From the NCBI RefSeq assembly GCF_003696285.1, contig NZ_RFFL01000015.1, positions 86,040 through 124,878 of the forward strand: a DNA stretch of 38,839 nt, written 5' to 3'. The notes beneath the pieces are model-generated. The model saw only the letters and a program-made list of their open reading frames with translations. It made no database searches and was not told the DNA's origin. Both the position numbers and the translations under genes were made by a program. This DNA comes from Stutzerimonas nitrititolerans. Its GTDB lineage: Bacteria > Pseudomonadota > Gammaproteobacteria > Pseudomonadales > Pseudomonadaceae. Of this stretch, positions 36,873 through 38,839 are shown piece after piece. Position 1 is the first letter of the stretch, and each line of letters begins with the position of its first letter.

Positions 36873-37337
36873 CGCCATGCCGAAGGTCACTACCTGCCGG
36901 CCGCTGCCGATCAGATCCTTGCGGCGGCACGTCGGGTCGTCGACCTGAAAGTCCAGCGGGGCGCACCGTTCACGGCTCCCGACATCGTCAAGGAATACCT
37001 GGGTTCCAAGCTGGCAGGCTTCGAACACGAGGTGTTTGCGGTATTGTTTCTCGACAACCGGTATCGGCGGATCGACTATGTCGAGATGTTCCGCAGAACC
37101 AACGATGGCGCCTCGGTATACCCGCGGGAAGTGGTGAAGGAGGCTCTGAAGCGCAATGCGGCGGCGGTAATCCTTTCGCATAACCATCCGAGCGGGCATT
37201 CGGAACCGAGCCAGGCCGATAGGACGCTGACCGAGCGAGTGAAGGACGCACTGGGCCTTGTGGACGTTCGGATTCTGGATCACATCATCGTGGCCGGCCT
37301 GGAGCGGGTATCGTTTGCCGAGCTGGGACTGCTCTAG
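36873..37337 (+). pseudogene. RadC-like JAB-domain gene lacking its start
   Basis: The frame reads EGHYLPAAADQILAAARRVV through to the end FAELGLL and matches RadC-like proteins of integrated elements. The JAMM metal motif is complete (ILSHNHPSGHSEPSQAD), and VEMFRRTNDGASVYPREVVKEAL is typical. At the 5' end a TGA at 36870 precedes RHAEGHYLP, where related proteins have a short in-frame leader, and there is no ATG before the conserved core. A GTG at 37032 could start a shortened 101-residue protein holding the JAB core. I call it a 5'-broken gene; residual activity is possible. Confidence 0.75.
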
Positions 37338-37344
37338 GAGAAAC

Positions 37345-37368
37345 GGGGGCTTCGGCCCCCTTGGTTTT
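37345..37368 (+). terminator. UUCG-loop terminator after the radC remnant
   Basis: GGGGGC-TTCG-GCCCCC (37345-37360) is a perfect six-base-pair stem with a stable UUCG tetraloop, followed by TTGGTTTT. It lies eight bases past the radC stop. Confidence 0.82.
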
Positions 37369-37590
37369 CAGCGGCTCAGCCGCGGACCTGGCCTGTGCGA
37401 ACAGGCTGGAATCCGGGCGAAGGGAAGAAAACTGGCAACGCCCATCAGCCTGGCTGCCCTTGATGGTCCGACACCGCACGCTGACAGCCATCTAAAACAC
37501 GCGGCGGCGGCGACACGTCCGGGCCGTTTTGGGACACTCGGCTGCCTGCTCGCACACCAGGCGATAGCCGCTGGAGAGCCCTAAGGGGCT

Positions 37591-37986
37591 TTATCGATAG
37601 TAAACAACGTCACCTTCGACGAAGAGGCGACGACTTGCCTGAGCTGCCCTCAGGCACGAAAGCTGGTTCTCCCTGTTCTCATCGCGACACTCCTCGAGTT
37701 TGTCCCTCAGGGCATACTTGTGTTGTTTGTACCAGTCGACGGTTCGCTGAGACTCCGGCGTGCGCCGCGCCGCATCACGGTCTCGCTCCTTCAAACCCGC
37801 AATGGCCATTTCCGTGGCCTTCAGATGTGCACCCCTGGCATTGGTACAGGCCTGCTCGGTAAGCCGGAAGGGGCGGTGGTGGCAGATCCAGAGGACTCTG
37901 GACCTGTCGAGCGGATTTTCCAGATACCAGTCCACATCCGGGCTGGGACGATCGAAGCAGCCTGTCAGCACGAAAGACAAGGACAC
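37591..37986 (-). CDS. EexN-like lipoprotein, start doubtful
   Basis: A 131-residue small lipoprotein with lipobox VLTGC (Cys10), the segment DVDWYLENP shortly after it, and conserved Cys pairs later (CHHRPFR, CTNARG, CRDENREN, CLRAA). This pattern is that of EexN family lipoproteins, encoded on conjugative elements and thought to act in entry exclusion. From the GTG at 37986 only nine residues precede the Cys, short for a signal peptide. The adjacent frame offers MRMVMVCVLV immediately upstream, so a one-base frameshift may have split the gene. Confidence 0.65.
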   Translation of the reverse strand: MSLSFVLTGCFDRPSPDVDWYLENPLDRSRVLWICHHRPFRLTEQACTNARGAHLKATEMAIAGLKERDRDAARRTPESQRTVDWYKQHKYALRDKLEECRDENRENQLSCLRAAQASRRLFVEGDVVYYR

Positions 37987-38081
37987 ACACCATCACCATT
38001 CTCATGATGCGGCCACCACCAGACAGCAACCGATTCAACGGCATGACACTCTCGACATTACGGCGCATGAGCAGAATCCGC

Positions 38082-38573
38082 CTACAAGGGATCGCCAACC
38101 AGGATCGCGTAGCCCGGTTCCGCTTCACATTCCCCGAAGCTCTTCCAGGACCGACGAGCACCCTGCTCGCTTGGATTGATCTGCAGCGTGCCCTGCACGC
38201 AGTCGGCGTCCGTGGTGAGCAGTTCGGCCTCGACAGTCTCATTGCTCCACGACGTGATCCGGTATAGCCGCACTTCGGCTGTCAGGTCCTCGCCTTCGGT
38301 GTGCTGAAGCAGATTGGCCTCGGCCTCGACACACAATGAGGCCTGGCGAACGCAGCGGATCTCGATGGCGCCCATGCCAGACGGGACATAGCCGGCCTGA
38401 ACGTCCCAGGCGCCCCAGACACGCATCTCCTCGGCGTTCACCGAGATGTCCAGCGGCGGGCGAATGACCTTGGGCGCTTGCATCGTCGACCCGAAATATA
38501 GCCAGCTGCCAGCGGCACATCCCACGAACGCAGCCAGCATTATCACCGCCATTTGGAGCCTGCTACGGTCCAT
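38082..38573 (-). CDS. Hypothetical membrane-anchored protein
   Basis: A 163-residue protein I do not recognise. Residues about 8-28 form one hydrophobic helix that ends near a Gly-Ser and could be an anchor or uncleaved signal. The rest looks extracytoplasmic, with four Cys (in IRCVRQASLCVEA, DADCVQG and FGECEAE) that could form two disulfides. GGGAGG lies five bases before the ATG at 38573, so the start is well supported. It follows the same direction as the EexN-like gene, with a 95-base gap. Confidence 0.72.
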   Translation of the reverse strand: MDRSRLQMAVIMLAAFVGCAAGSWLYFGSTMQAPKVIRPPLDISVNAEEMRVWGAWDVQAGYVPSGMGAIEIRCVRQASLCVEAEANLLQHTEGEDLTAEVRLYRITSWSNETVEAELLTTDADCVQGTLQINPSEQGARRSWKSFGECEAEPGYAILVGDPL

Positions 38574-38839
38574 TTCCACCTCCCTGTGGTATCACCTGGG
38601 CAACATTGCGGGAGAACGTTATCCCAGGAGCAGCATGATGCGCTCGGGTCTTGTTCACGGAGCGGTATCCAAAGATGTTTGGCATCAGCCCGGCCGAGAC
38701 CGGCGGCTGGCTCGACGGACTGGCCAAATCACCATCTCCCCCAGCCCCTGTCTGAGACACGGCTCTCCAACGGTGGGCGACCCGCTTGCTAAGATCGCGC
38801 CCCTCGCCCCATACGGATGCTTCATGCTGCGCTATCTAC

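Noticed and set aside
38817..38839. A gene starting at the right edge (ATG at 38817 or 38824)
   Set aside because: Only five to seven codons are visible; TAAGAT at 38790 could be its -10 but has no good -35, so it cannot be supported.

Overview
The window is high-GC DNA from a Pseudomonas-like gammaproteobacterium. Several proteins look like pseudomonad orthologues (3-mercaptopropionate dioxygenase, NirK/NirV, YddG, PhoX), REP-like elements lie near the left edge, and many neighbouring genes overlap by ATGA. I cannot fix the species from sequence alone.

Left part (1-8600): moaA lies on the minus strand. It is followed by a compact plus-strand locus for a caa3-type haem-copper oxidase: a HemJ/CopD-like membrane protein, CoxB with a C-terminal cytochrome c domain, a fused subunit I+III, a small membrane protein and a CtaG-type assembly factor. 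A DUF2231 membrane gene sits antisense against the start of coxB. Next comes a disturbed, gene-poor stretch that carries only a YjaB-like acetyltransferase.

Phosphate/phytate block (8625-17214, all minus strand): TonB-dependent receptor, two-domain beta-propeller phytase lipoprotein, ExbB, ExbD, TonB and PhoX phosphatase. Gaps are short, and one well-placed Pho box lies upstream of the receptor. This reads as a self-contained, energised system for capturing and dephosphorylating phytate or similar organophosphates.

Centre (17479-32185): a membrane GGDEF protein with a degenerate AGDRF motif is paired with an AraC regulator and followed by an exported alpha/beta hydrolase. Then comes a GntR/FCD regulator divergent from an alpha/beta hydrolase plus iron-type alcohol dehydrogenase pair. 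yddG and nirK-nirV follow, then an MFS transporter divergent from a membrane fatty-acid-hydroxylase-type enzyme, a YdeP-type molybdopterin oxidoreductase and a 3-mercaptopropionate dioxygenase. The same 12-bp near-palindrome CTAATATATCAG occurs once beside the GntR gene and twice, in opposite orientations, between the MFS and hydroxylase genes. I infer one regulon, possibly for a thiol- or sulfur-containing substrate, interrupted by yddG and nirKV.

Right part (32200-38839): accessory DNA. It holds a Xre/RES toxin-antitoxin pair with a readable promoter/operator, a small glycine-rich membrane protein, a VOC protein, a decayed superfamily 1-type helicase gene, an RDD protein, a 5'-broken radC-like gene, an EexN-like lipoprotein with a doubtful start, and an unknown membrane-anchored protein. 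It looks like the remains of one or more integrated mobile elements.
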